This document shows, piece by piece, positions 23,217 to 33,407 of a stretch of 64,000 nucleotides of DNA. Numbering within the stretch: position 1 is the stretch's first letter; every line of letters starts with the position of its first letter. Source of the stretch: Sabethes cyaneus (taxonomy: Eukaryota; Arthropoda; Insecta; Diptera; Culicidae); contig NC_071354.1 in NCBI RefSeq assembly GCF_943734655.1, forward strand, positions 175,928,411 through 175,992,410, given 5' to 3'. The notes below the pieces were generated by a model. It did no database searches. It saw only the letters and a list, made by a program, of their open reading frames with translations, and was not told where the DNA came from. A program made the translations under genes and the position numbers.

Positions 23217-25708
23217 TCAGTGTGTGTTGAGTAGAATCTTCATCGAGTGAGAGCTGTACATTTTGAAGTGTGTCTGTCTGATTACCATTCAGGTAACTTC
23301 GCTGGTAAGTTCACTGATTTCCGAACGAAGTGAGCACATGATTCAAAAGTAAATCGTTCGTTGAACTTTGTTGTTGTTCAAAATAAACTTTCAATTTAAA
23401 TCCTGTACCTAAACAAAAAATTTTACTTTAAACAGTTAGTTTCAGAGAAAATGTAATTTATTTTTCTCACTCCAATTCTATTCGCACCGCACAGACTTTG
23501 ACAACTTTTCAACTTCTGAACATCTTTAAACGGAATCGGCTTTCCGCATTCGAAGAATATCAATTAACGCACTCGAGAGTCGTCCCATCAGCATGATGAC
23601 GGTTCCCGCCGCGGACGACGGGCAATTCAAAAACCTTCGGAATCAAAAACATGCCGCAGTCTAATTTACTCCCCAGGGAGGCTGCCGGAAACGACCGACC
23701 GACCGACCGGCGTTGTCGGTTGTCGGTTGGAATAATTTTTAATTAAAAGCCGATTTATTTCGGAAAAATTGGTCCACCGGTCCACGAGGTCGACGAGCAA
23801 GGACATGTTCTTATTCGCCTGGAAAATGCTACGCTCGCGAACAGCAAAATCGTAGCAATTAAAATTAATGGAGACGCATAGCCGGCCATGTGCTTCCGCT
23901 ATGCTGCGGTCCGCAAGGATGTTGCTGCTGCTGCTGCTGCTGCTGCCAGGGGCGCTGGCTGGCGCTGGGAGACCAGTAGGCGGGTGGGTGGCTGTGGTAA
24001 TTAAGTGAATCGTTTTCATGTGCTCGCCTGTTCCTTGGATGGGAATCGGGAGCTTTAGCGTTCCGCCACTACAAGTGGTTTCGTTCGCGCGACAGATGAT
24101 ACCCCCCTTCCACCTAGCCGTGGCAGCTAGGACAAAGCTAAGGGGCTGAAAAAAGGATATTTTTTCGCGTTGTATCCTGCCGGTTCCGCTTCCTGAATGT
24201 CGATGCGCTTTCCGCCGATTTCGGTGTCTCTTGGAGGGGGTTCCTGCGAAAGCAGGCATATAAATTACGATAAGGTAATTTAATTTTAATTGGAAGTTGC
24301 GGCTAAATTATCTGCGGAAAATTGAGAACTATGATGATAAGAACGAGTGAGGACGTATTTATGAGGATTTATGGAATGAACTGTGCAGCGTATTTTCTGT
24401 GTTCGTTTATTTCCAGTTGAAGAAGCGTTGTCCTTGGGTCGAAGCGATGCAAGCGATGTTGCGAGCGCAAATCAGGCACGCAGCTTCTTGTTGTTGCCAA
24501 TTATGTCGGTTTGAATTGGATGTTATTCATCCGTAATTGCTCGAGGAATGTAACGGTAGCCAATTTTATGAAAAAGCAGTAATCAATCGACATAAATCAT
24601 AAAAAAATAATTGCAATCAGTCTGTCGTAAGTTTTCTGTGACGTTGGAAATTCTCTCAGAGTCTGCAACGATCAATAAGTTAGAAGTTTACTGTCCTACC
24701 GACCGAAGGTGGCATCCAACAGTAGCAGCAGCAGCAGCGTTGTTTCCCAGAAGATTGCACAGTAGGTGCAGGAAAACGGAACGGAAAGAAAAACCCCTTA
24801 TCGGCACCTGTTACTGGCCGCAGAAAATTAGCAACAATTTGTGAAGCCGCATAAAAAATCCAGCGACCGGTTGTCGTGTTACTATGCATGCATGCACCTC
24901 CCGAGGGGGTGGCAACAATTGCGCTTAGCCTATAATCACCCCGTTCGTGGATGATAGACGATTGGCAACTAACAACAGGACAGTTCTGCGTGAATCAAAC
25001 GGTGATATCTTGCCAGCAGTGCGATTGGCATCATAATAATCATTATGTCACTTGTTTCACCCATCTCCTACCGAGGCCGACCGGGGGTAGGGCAATGGAA
25101 AACGCAGTGAACCCTACAGGTGCAAAGCGGAGCAACGAACGACTCGACTGTATGTGCGGCATTTAAACTTGATTGACACTATCGAAGAGATGGTAGAAAG
25201 CCCACAACCAGGTACTATCTGTATTGAAGGGCGAACCAATGCCCAAGGCGGAGTGGTTCGTGATCGGGGAAAATTACATGGCTGATGACTCTCTTAAACA
25301 GAATTGGTTTTCCCCGGTGGACTCTTTTATGCTTCTCGCTCTCGGTGTGTGTTGTGTTATTTCAATTTAGTCAGAACTAACACTAATTATATCACTGGAA
25401 AATTGGCAGTAATTACTGTAGCAGTCTTTTTCTTGGCGCCTGGCCCCGGAGCATCGCAATGTGGTGCAGCAAACCAGCCACGGCCGGCCATGGACACGGG
25501 TCGGGGTGGGCAGCTACGTACGGTGTGAATGTTTTCATTTCTTCAAATACTACTGTATGCTGCTGCAGAAATTCCGCACACCGTTCCGAGCGGCGAGGTG
25601 TGAGTCCGTGTATCGCACATTAGCGTACCAGTAATTAAATTTCAAATAATCAATGATTTCAATTGAAACGATTTTCCTCGTCGATGCTTTATGCATACCG
25701 CGGCACGC

Positions 25709-25733
25709 GGTACGGTACGGTACGGTACGGTAC
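25709..25733. repeat. (GGTAC)5 microsatellite
   Basis: Five exact GGTAC units. Confidence 0.95.
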
Positions 25734-27799
25734 AGACTTGGTGGAGGTCAGGGTGAAGGATTTTCTGTGTAGTACCTTGATGCGTGCTACCGCAGGTAGC
25801 CGCGAAAAGTACGGTGGTTGTTGTTGCTGGTGTTGTTGTTGTTGAGCGGAATTGGGGAAGCAATAAATTTATGACCAGATTGCACATAATTTATCTGTAA
25901 CGAGCGATCGACAAACATACATTTTTACATGCACTCAAGTGGGCAGCCAGCAAAACGGTTCGGTTAGCTTCGGTTCGGTTCGGTGGGTGGAACAACTTCT
26001 GGTGGTTCTTCCTTTTCGAGCACACTGCGTACGAAGGAAGGTAGGTAGGCAGAGGCTATCGGAGTAAAATCACCCTTCCGATGAGAGCAAATTTGCAACA
26101 ATGTTCTGCTGCACCAACATTCTACGCCGTAGTCGGTTCCGATGGTTCGGTTCCGTACCTGCTGGAAAACTTTTCGCCCATCAGCAACTATTAACCTAAC
26201 GAACCAAAGTATGTTGTAAGTATGAGCGAAGCACATAAACACACGTACCGAGAACGTCGAACAGCCGAGCGGCTAAAATGCGATTAAACTTAAACATATG
26301 TTGAATATTCGCATGCGATGCTTATGTCTTAATAGTTTTAAATTTGCGGGTGCTGGAAAAAGACGCCGCCAGGCGCTCCGCACCGGAGACCGGAGCCGCA
26401 GCCGAAGTGCACTGAAACTCGTCCGAGGCCAAAAAATAAGCGGCATCCGGGCGAAATTGAACTTGTTGATGGAAGGGCACCGGAAATGCTGCGATCGCAC
26501 GGTTGCGGCAAAGTGCTGATGGGAAATTTACAAGCCGCCTTTCGTGCACTCTAGGGCGAAGGAAATTGTTAAGATATGGATTTTTTCACACTCGATAACT
26601 CTCAAGTGTTTGCGGCGGCTTCGCCTATTTTGCCTATGCCAAACCTGTCCGCATTTCCGTGCCGGTGAGTCAACACGATGACGACGATGACGAGATGGCG
26701 AGAAAATTGTCAACGACGCGAAGGATATGCGATCCGTGCCTGTCGTCTGTGCCAGCCCGGCTGCATATATGTATGAGCAAAGTTTCCCGATGGTTGACAA
26801 CAACGTCGTACGGGGTCGGGAGTGATTTGAAAATTTCATGAAGAATGCCCATATAACATGATGAATGCGTGCTGCGCCAGCCGGCAGGCCCGGCTGCGGA
26901 CGGTTGCCGTAAATAACAGATCCAGTGCGAGGCAGTATAATTTTATAATGTCGATGTAAAATGGGGAATGTTTCAGTGCTCAGCTGATAGCTGATGTACC
27001 GTAATCGTGTGCGACGGCTACGGCCGGATCGTTGGGTTAAGCTCCAGAGTTTTTAGGATTAATGAAAGGATTAATGATGGACGGGATGAGTTCTCAACTC
27101 GAGATAGTAAAACTGTACGCCGCTGGGACTGCGACTGTTAACGGAAGCATCGTGTATAATTCTGTAATGAAGTTGTTTCTGAGTGAATTGTGCGACAGGA
27201 CCATAGCTGTAACTGTAGGCTGTGCAGGAACAGCCACGTGTGCGAATGTATTATTGTCGACTTCTTCAAGACGCATATTGCCAATAAAATGATCGTAACT
27301 GAAATCATTGGTAATTTAATTCACTTTAATTCATCTGCCGGATGTGGCAGCATAATTTGCTTTCGTCTTATTATCTTCGCAGTCAGCGGTAAAATTGCAG
27401 ATTTAATTTCTAATCAAATACATTTGATTCAATCTAAGCATCAATGCTTCTGAATCTGACTTCTGTTTTATGATATTCACTAGCGGCCCTAGACATTTAA
27501 ACCTAAGAAAAATCTAATAAATCATTATAACTAGAGGTTACTCTCCGTTTTGATTCAAAATTTAACGATTTTGAGTGCCTTGTCGTCTCTGTAGTCTCTC
27601 GGTGTTATAAAAAAACTCAATTAAGAGAATGGCCAAGTCACTTATTTCGTATTTAAGGAAATCAAACAAGTATGTACACTAAAAAACGCTGTTTCGACTG
27701 TGGATGGTATTTGGGTTGATTGGGTTGGGACGATTTACAACAAACCATCGTTTTGATATTATTTTGAGACTGCAAAAGCCGAATATCCAACCCGAAAAT

Positions 27800-28690
27800 T
27801 ACCTAGTTGATCGATCCTTTTCCAACTTTCAGACAATAAAATATAACCCATTCCATCCAGTAATCTTTTGGCATATTTATTTCATTCAACTCCAATACCA
27901 CAACCGTATGCTCGCACTTTACGCTTAACTCCACTCGTAATGTCTGCACAACATCTGGGAACAGCTTCTTCTGTACGGAAACCCACATTTTCTTCATGTC
28001 TTCCTCAGATTTGATCTCCTTGGGATGCTTTCGTAGTGCCTGCTTCATCATAGCCCAGTATTTTTACCACGTCCCACTCCAGAACATTCAACAGAGGAAG
28101 CAGACGCTGCTGTAGACACTCCTTGAGGTAGATCTGCCCGTTTACAGTTCCGGTAGTCACGAACGGCGTACTCCGTTTACCACATGAGCAGTTCGCTTGT
28201 CAAATCATGTATTTCTTGGCAAACTTTGAAAGTTTCTGCTTCCTTACTTGCTTCGGAACATCAAACTTGCACTGTGTCGTGAAGAACAGTAGTTCTGGAA
28301 GCTGCCGAAAGTCCGCCTTGACGTAAGTCTCATCATCCATGATGAGAAAATAAGGCTTCGTCAGCATTCGTCCCACCGTATGTTGTCGTTCGTCACGATT
28401 TTGAGCCTTCTACACTTTGTACGTATGCAATTCCTCCCGGTCCTTGGCTCTCAGAACGAAAGACTTGGACAGATTCAATTTTTTGGCAGCACCCCTGACC
28501 GAAGCATTGGGATTCCGGTTAAACGCTTTCACGACACGCTTTCGGGAAACTTCTTGCAAAGCAGACAACCATTAGGTGAAAGTACTATGTTTCTGCACTG
28601 CACAGTGAATCGCCGTTTCCGTACCAGGTATGCGGCTGTATCTCAAGTTAGGGGCGGCATACAACAGCGACTGATCCGGAGCGGACGGCT
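27800..28690 (-). pseudogene. ITmD37E-type transposase relic
   Basis: The minus strand reads as an IS630-Tc1-mariner transposase of the DD37E type. From the N-terminus: KRVVKAFNRNPNASVRGAAK (helix-turn-helix region), YKVQKAQNRDERQ, IMDDETYVKADF (first catalytic aspartate), KQKLSKFAKKYM, SCGKRSTPFVTTGTVNGQ, YLKECLQQRLLPLL and VLEW. After that it jumps to KYWAMMKQALRKHPKE and continues to the C-terminus. The stretch between VLEW and KYW, which should carry the conserved glutamate, is deleted. There is also a stop in place of the W in the KKYMxW region. Terminal repeats were not identified. The family is known from mosquitoes. It is clearly inactive. Confidence 0.85.
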
Positions 28691-28699
28691 GACTTAGGA

Positions 28700-30790
28700 A
28701 ACGCTGTATCTCGCCTGCTAGACCCAAGACAGCAGCCCTAGTAAGGCAGTATGCTTAAACAACTTTCGCTAGGAGAAATTCAGGAAAGGAACTACAACCG
28801 GATAATCGGCATGGACCCAGGCAAAAGAAAAAGGACAACAATTATTGGATACTTGGTACTTGGAATGTCAGGACTTTACTTGAACCGGCACGCGCGGGTA
28901 TCCTGGCAAGAGAGCTGCAGAAGATGAAGGTCGAGGTTGCAGCCATCCAGGAAGTGCGGTGGCCGAAGACGGGAGGACGTGAATTCCGCGCAGTAGATCC
29001 TATTGCGGGTACGACATTCAAGTATCACATCTACTACAGTGGCGGCGATAAAGCAGAGCATGGAGTCGGATTCGTATTACATGGAAAACAAATGAAGCGT
29101 GTCATTAGGTGGAGGCCCATCAATGACCGTCTATGCGTGTTGAGAATTAAGGGCAAATTCTTTAACTACAGTCTGATAAATGTGAACGCACCGACGAACG
29201 ACAAGCCCAAAAATGACGCAAAAAGGCGTTCTATGATCTTCTCGACAGAACATATGGAGAGTGCCCAAGACATGACATAAAGATAGTCATCGGGGATACA
29301 AATGCACAGGTCGGACGTGAAGAGTTCTTTCGTCCCGTTATTGGTAGAGAAAGCCTCCAGCCTACCACAAACGACAATGGCCTGAGGCTAATAAACTTCG
29401 CTGCAGCCAGAGGAATGGTTATCTGTAGTACCCATTTTGCACGATGGAACATTCGGAAGCACACCTGGAAACACCCTAATGGAGAGGCATGCTCTCATAT
29501 CGACCACGTTCTGGTTGATGGCCGGCACTTTTCTGATGTCGCAGACGTGCGATCCTTCCGGGGACCAAACGTTGACTCGGACCACTATCTCGTAGTAACC
29601 AAGATCCGCGCCCGGTTGTCCAACGTATTCAAATCGAAGCCAATGAGGAAGATACGGCTGAACATTCGGCGGTTATCAGCGGAGGGAGTTGCTGCAGAGT
29701 ACTGTTGGAAGACTGATGAGCGGATCGGTGAGCATCTCGGAGAGAACCTGAACGAACAGTGGAGATACATCCACGACGCGATCAGTACTACAGCGCGGGA
29801 TGTGTTGGGTACTACTGCTGCAGCCACTTCCAGTGACTGATGAGAAGAATCGAACCAGAAGTCACATTTTGGCTGCAACTGTGACACGCCAGAGCAGAGA
29901 GGGAGATACCGAGATGCTAGAGCTGCCGAAAAGAGACTTCACCGTCGTAAGAAACGTCAGCACTGGGATCGCGTTCTTGCGGGGGTGGAGAATTGCTTCG
30001 AGAGGCACGATACAAGAAGCTTCTTTAATATGATCAACGGAATCAGGAACTGGACCGTGCCAACTCCTGTTATGTGCAACGACAAGGAGGGGAACCTGAT
30101 TACCGAAAGGTCGGAGGTGACTAGGCGTTGAAAACAATATTTCGATGCATTGTTGAATGATGAACAAGATGGAACGGTCAATAGAAAAAGGATAACGATT
30201 GAGGATGATGGACAAGCTGTGGATCCACCAACTTGGGACGAGGTTAGGAAAGCAGTGAGAGAGCTGAAAAACGGCAAAGCAGCTGGAAAGGACAGCATCC
30301 CCGCCGAACTTTTGAAAGTCGGGAGCGAACGGCTGTATTGTGCAATCCATCAGGTTATACTAAAGGTATGGACTGAGGAGGAATTACCTACGAACTGGTT
30401 GGAAGGTCTCATATGCCCAATTTACAAAAAGGGCCATCGACTCGAATGCAGCAATTATCGAGGTATTACTCTCCTCAATTCTGCATACAAAATTCTCTCC
30501 CGCATCCTGTTTCTCAGACTGAGGCCGTTGCAGGAAACCTTTGTTGGCGAATACCAGTGCGGTTTTCGAGAGGGACGCTCCGCGACGGAGCAAATGTTCA
30601 CCTTGGGACAGATCCTCGATAAATTCCGGGAATTCAACTTGCAGACTCATCATCTGTTTACAGACTTCAAGGCGGCATACGATTCAGTTAAATGAAACGA
30701 GCTGTGACAGATTATTCTTGAACATCGTTTTCCAACAAAACTTATTAGGCTGATACATGCTACCCTTGATGGTTCAAAATCAAGCGTCAG
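28700..30790 (+). mobile_element. RTE-clade (JAM1-like) retrotransposon lacking its 3' half
   Basis: Carries endonuclease and the first half of reverse transcriptase, and stops abruptly at about 30790 inside the RT (after a DGSKSSVR segment). The thumb region, 3' UTR and tail are missing. Non-LTR copies usually lose the 5' end during insertion, so losing the 3' end points to a later deletion or rearrangement. Sequence from 30791 onward (ATTAAAAATC) shows no relation to RTE. Confidence 0.8.
28800..30790 (+). pseudogene. RTE endonuclease-reverse transcriptase, frameshifted and truncated
   Basis: Domains in order across four shifted frames. The AP endonuclease opens with LGTWNVRTLLEPARAG (28845 on), AAIQEVRWPKTGG supplies the catalytic glutamate (about 28940-28975), IVIGDTNAQVG lies near 29285-29315, and HIDHVL and DSDHYLV lie near 29497-29595. 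The RT then contains NGKAAGKDSIPAELLK (30270-30315), YKKGHRLECSNYRGITLLN (30428-30480), GFREGRSATEQMFTL and LFTDFKAAYDSVK (30655-30695), which carries the first RT aspartate. Shifts are near 29225, 29835 and between 29900 and 30150, and a stop follows SVK. The YADD-type active site is lost with the 3' part, so no active enzyme can be made. Confidence 0.85.
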
Positions 30791-31357
30791 AGATTAAAAA
30801 TCTCTTTTTCCTTTTTAAACATCAAAGATTCTCTTAAGGCATTTCACCGGAATTCCACAATAAAAAAATATTAAAAAGCTCTTCGGAAATTTCATTTTCT
30901 TCGCGTCCGGAATTCGGTAGCAGCAATCTCTATCTATGGTCCTAAGATTTTGGCCAGGGCACTGAAATCTGTATATCGTTTCTTTATGTTTTCTTGTATC
31001 ATAAATATTAGACCCCTACTCGTTTGGGCCCATAACAAATCCTTCCATGGATGCTTGCGATGTGCTCGCGCCAGTTGATAGTTTTTTTTTAAATTTTTTA
31101 AGGGTTTTGATGCACATGTATTACTTTCAGCTTTGTGTAAAGCGGGTGGGCAGCTAGCTGCGGATCTAGCTGCAAAAGCATGGCGTTCTGTCAGGGGCTT
31201 GGTTTTGGCATCAGACCGAACAAGGCTCTTATACAGTAGAAGATGGTAAAACGTAACTTGAAGCTGTTATTCAAGTAACTACAACAATATTTACCCTTAC
31301 AGTTTTTTATCACTTTCTCTAGTTGTGAGACTCTAGTAGAGCAATATTAAACCTACT
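30791..31357. other. Spacer between RTE relic and LOA element
   Basis: Nothing recognised. It contains the sequence present before the LOA insertion, ending in the left target-duplication copy. Confidence 0.6.
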
Positions 31358-31368
31358 AAAACAACATT
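31358..31368 (+). repeat. Target site duplication, left copy (LOA element)
   Basis: AAAACAACATT, repeated exactly at 37181-37191 after the poly-A tract. The leading A bases are ambiguous with the tail. Confidence 0.8.
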
Positions 31369-31511
31369 TTAACTCCGCCAGTGACGGACCTTCGCTGATG
31401 AACCGCCACGGGTGGCTCCCTAAAAAGAGTGAACAAGTGATGGGGAAATTGGATCGGGACCCGAGCTGTCTGTCACAAGCCAGGATAAAGGAGGAGTGTT
31501 GAGATTTGTCG

Positions 31512-31579
31512 CTCGGTGTGCAGCTCCGGATGGCTCCATGGTAAGTTTATGGTGGATCCATCCGGAACTGCACATCGAG
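31512..31579 (+). promoter_or_regulatory. 27-bp-arm hairpin in LOA 5' UTR
   Basis: Arms at 31512-31538 and 31553-31579 pair at 24 of 27 positions plus one G-U wobble, around a 14-nt loop (31539-31552). Shared blocks are TGTGCAG and TCCGGATGG. It begins about 144 nt downstream of the element start and ends about 280 nt before the ORF1 start. It could act in RNA processing, packaging or translation; the sequence alone does not say which. Confidence 0.75.
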
Positions 31580-31856
31580 TCTCTTCCGCGGCAAATCTTG
31601 TAAAAATCTTTTGCTCTCAATGTAGCAAGTAGTCAAGGAGCATGCTACATTCTGAGCAAAGTGCGGAGGAGGACCCCAATCCTCGGTGTAACGCGACCCG
31701 TGCCTAGGGATGAATGCTTGGGGGGGTCTAATAAAGTTTCCCAAGGTCGAACGGAGCCTGCATGGTACCAGAGCACCCTGTGCAGTATATTGCTCCCTCT
31801 GTTCCAAGCTGGTAAAGAACTGTTGATTTTCTCCCCAGCAGAGTACAACCATCGCC

Positions 31857-33407
31857 ATGGATAACCTTGAAACAATAATTGATGGGGCAACCAACGACCC
31901 CCAAGAGTTGGTGATAAACACCGGAGTAGGTGTAGAGGTGGCGCACGACGGTAGACCGGAAGTGCGCAGTCCGATCGGCACGGACAATACTGGCGAAGTA
32001 ATGGATACAGGGATGGAAGAGGACTTTAACCTCGACAGCATGTCGCTGGAAGGAGGACTCTCGGCTTCATCTCTGATCCTGAATTCACCATCAGGGAATG
32101 CGGAGAGCGACGCGGATAACCTTCCCGATCCGGTGACGCTACCTGAAGTCAAGGGGCAACCTGGGACTTCCGGAGTTGTAGCCAAGCGTCTCTCCAAAGC
32201 GCAACGGCGACGGCAGAAGTGGTATCGGAGCAAGGGCTACTCAAAGGACGAAGCGGAGGAACTTGCCCTTCTGCCGGCCGGCCAGCCTAGCCAGCGGGAC
32301 CTTGTCGTTACCAAAAGGCAACGATCCGCTGATACGGCGTCGCCGAACATCAGCAGCAAAGGTCCCACTAAAAAGAGACCACGCAGTCGAGCCTGCGCGG
32401 GTCCTTCGGCACCAAAACCATCCTCGGGGTGCACCTACAGGGAAATGGTGGATGCTTTCAGTGTAGCCATAACTACGGCTGATTATCCCGTTTCCCTGCT
32501 CACTACGGGTCAGCTCCAGACTGTCCGCGCCGTTCTTCTGGATCAAATAGCTGACCAGGAGACTCCAGCCATTAGACCCAAGTTCAGGAGCTGCCAGTTC
32601 AAGAACGGCTACTTGATACTGGCTTGCTCTGACCAGAACACGGTCAAATGGCTGGAGCAAACGGCATCTACTCTCGTCCCGTGGGAAGGAGCACAACTAC
32701 GGGCCTACGACACGAAGGACCTGCCGAAGGCTCACACCTTCATAGGGTACTTCCAGGACAGTGTCGGTACCACGGACGAGAAAATCCTGAGATTCCTCCA
32801 GAATCAGAACGACGGCTTTTCAACGCAAGCGTGGCAGATACGCCGTCGCATTGTGCGTGGAAATACCGTGGAACTGTTAATGGAGGTTGACCAAAAGTCG
32901 GCAAGTCAGATCACTGAGCAGCGCTTTACGCTAAATTTTATGTTTGGCAAAGCACGCATGCGACAGGTTGGTAGAGGTCTGATCAACACAGGCGCAACAG
33001 TCTCTGCTGCAAAGTCGAGGAAGGTACGAGCGGAACTCCCTTCTGGGAGCGCCCCGCCACCACCAAGACAATGCAATCCTGCAACGTTGAAGGTGGAAAG
33101 TGCAGAACTTCCCACTGGAAGTGCCCCGCCGCCACCTAAACAATGCAATCCTGCGAAGACTAGGCGAGCGCCGCGAAAACCTCGCAAGAGGCGTACGCAG
33201 CAATCACCAGTCGATAGCAGACCTCAGAGGCTCAATCCGCCGTTAAGTGCGGGTCGGACATCTGTGGCCTGTCGCCTGCGGCAACCGAAGCCTGCCGGTG
33301 TGAGCGACCCAGCCGCTCAACTCAGCGAAAACGCTGCTGGTACCCGTTCGCCAAGGCTCGATCCAGTACTGGATCAAGCTGAAAACGGCAATCCTGCCTC
33401 CAAATGA
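31857..33407 (+). CDS. LOA ORF1 protein (RNA-binding, 516 aa)
   Basis: First ORF of the LOA element, presumed to bind the element RNA and assemble the ribonucleoprotein particle. The N-terminal ~110 residues are acidic. Residues about 112-140 carry a basic segment with LSKAQRRRQKWYRSKGYSKD, as seen in LOA-type ORF1 proteins, followed by more basic clusters (KKRPRSR). Residues about 240-380 form a globular region (FRSCQFKNGYLILACSD ... RRIVRGNTVELLMEV) resembling the DUF4780-type domain common in such insect ORF1s. Then come two proline-rich repeats (AELPSGSAPPPPRQCNPA and AELPTGSAPPPPKQCNPA) and a basic tail. No CCHC knuckle was seen. The ATG at 31857 follows an in-frame upstream stop. The stop codon overlaps the ORF2 start. 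Confidence 0.85.
   Translation: MDNLETIIDGATNDPQELVINTGVGVEVAHDGRPEVRSPIGTDNTGEVMDTGMEEDFNLDSMSLEGGLSASSLILNSPSGNAESDADNLPDPVTLPEVKGQPGTSGVVAKRLSKAQRRRQKWYRSKGYSKDEAEELALLPAGQPSQRDLVVTKRQRSADTASPNISSKGPTKKRPRSRACAGPSAPKPSSGCTYREMVDAFSVAITTADYPVSLLTTGQLQTVRAVLLDQIADQETPAIRPKFRSCQFKNGYLILACSDQNTVKWLEQTASTLVPWEGAQLRAYDTKDLPKAHTFIGYFQDSVGTTDEKILRFLQNQNDGFSTQAWQIRRRIVRGNTVELLMEVDQKSASQITEQRFTLNFMFGKARMRQVGRGLINTGATVSAAKSRKVRAELPSGSAPPPPRQCNPATLKVESAELPTGSAPPPPKQCNPAKTRRAPRKPRKRRTQQSPVDSRPQRLNPPLSAGRTSVACRLRQPKPAGVSDPAAQLSENAAGTRSPRLDPVLDQAENGNPASK

Larger units (their letters stand above)
22019..27799. other. Low-copy spacer with microsatellites
   Basis: No recognised gene. It holds a hairpin at 23172-23216, (GCT)n at 23922-23946, (GGTAC)5 at 25709-25733 and GGTTC repeats near 25960-25985. 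The longest open frame (23666-24259, minus) owes its length partly to the GCT run and shows no family motif. Confidence 0.5.

Noticed and set aside
23666..24259. 197-codon open frame on the minus strand
   Set aside because: Contains a serine run from the GCT microsatellite, no recognisable domain, no splice context, and irregular composition. Most likely chance.
24413..24540. Possible exon after TTTATTTCCAG (LKKRCPWVEAMQAM...)
   Set aside because: Acceptor is acceptable, but no donor was found before the stop and the reading has a low-complexity cysteine run.
31395..31401. CTGATGA near the LOA 5' end, considered as a hammerhead ribozyme core
   Set aside because: A short stem follows (GCCACGGGTGGC), but the required GAAA does not come after it, and no HDV-like pairing pattern could be drawn either.
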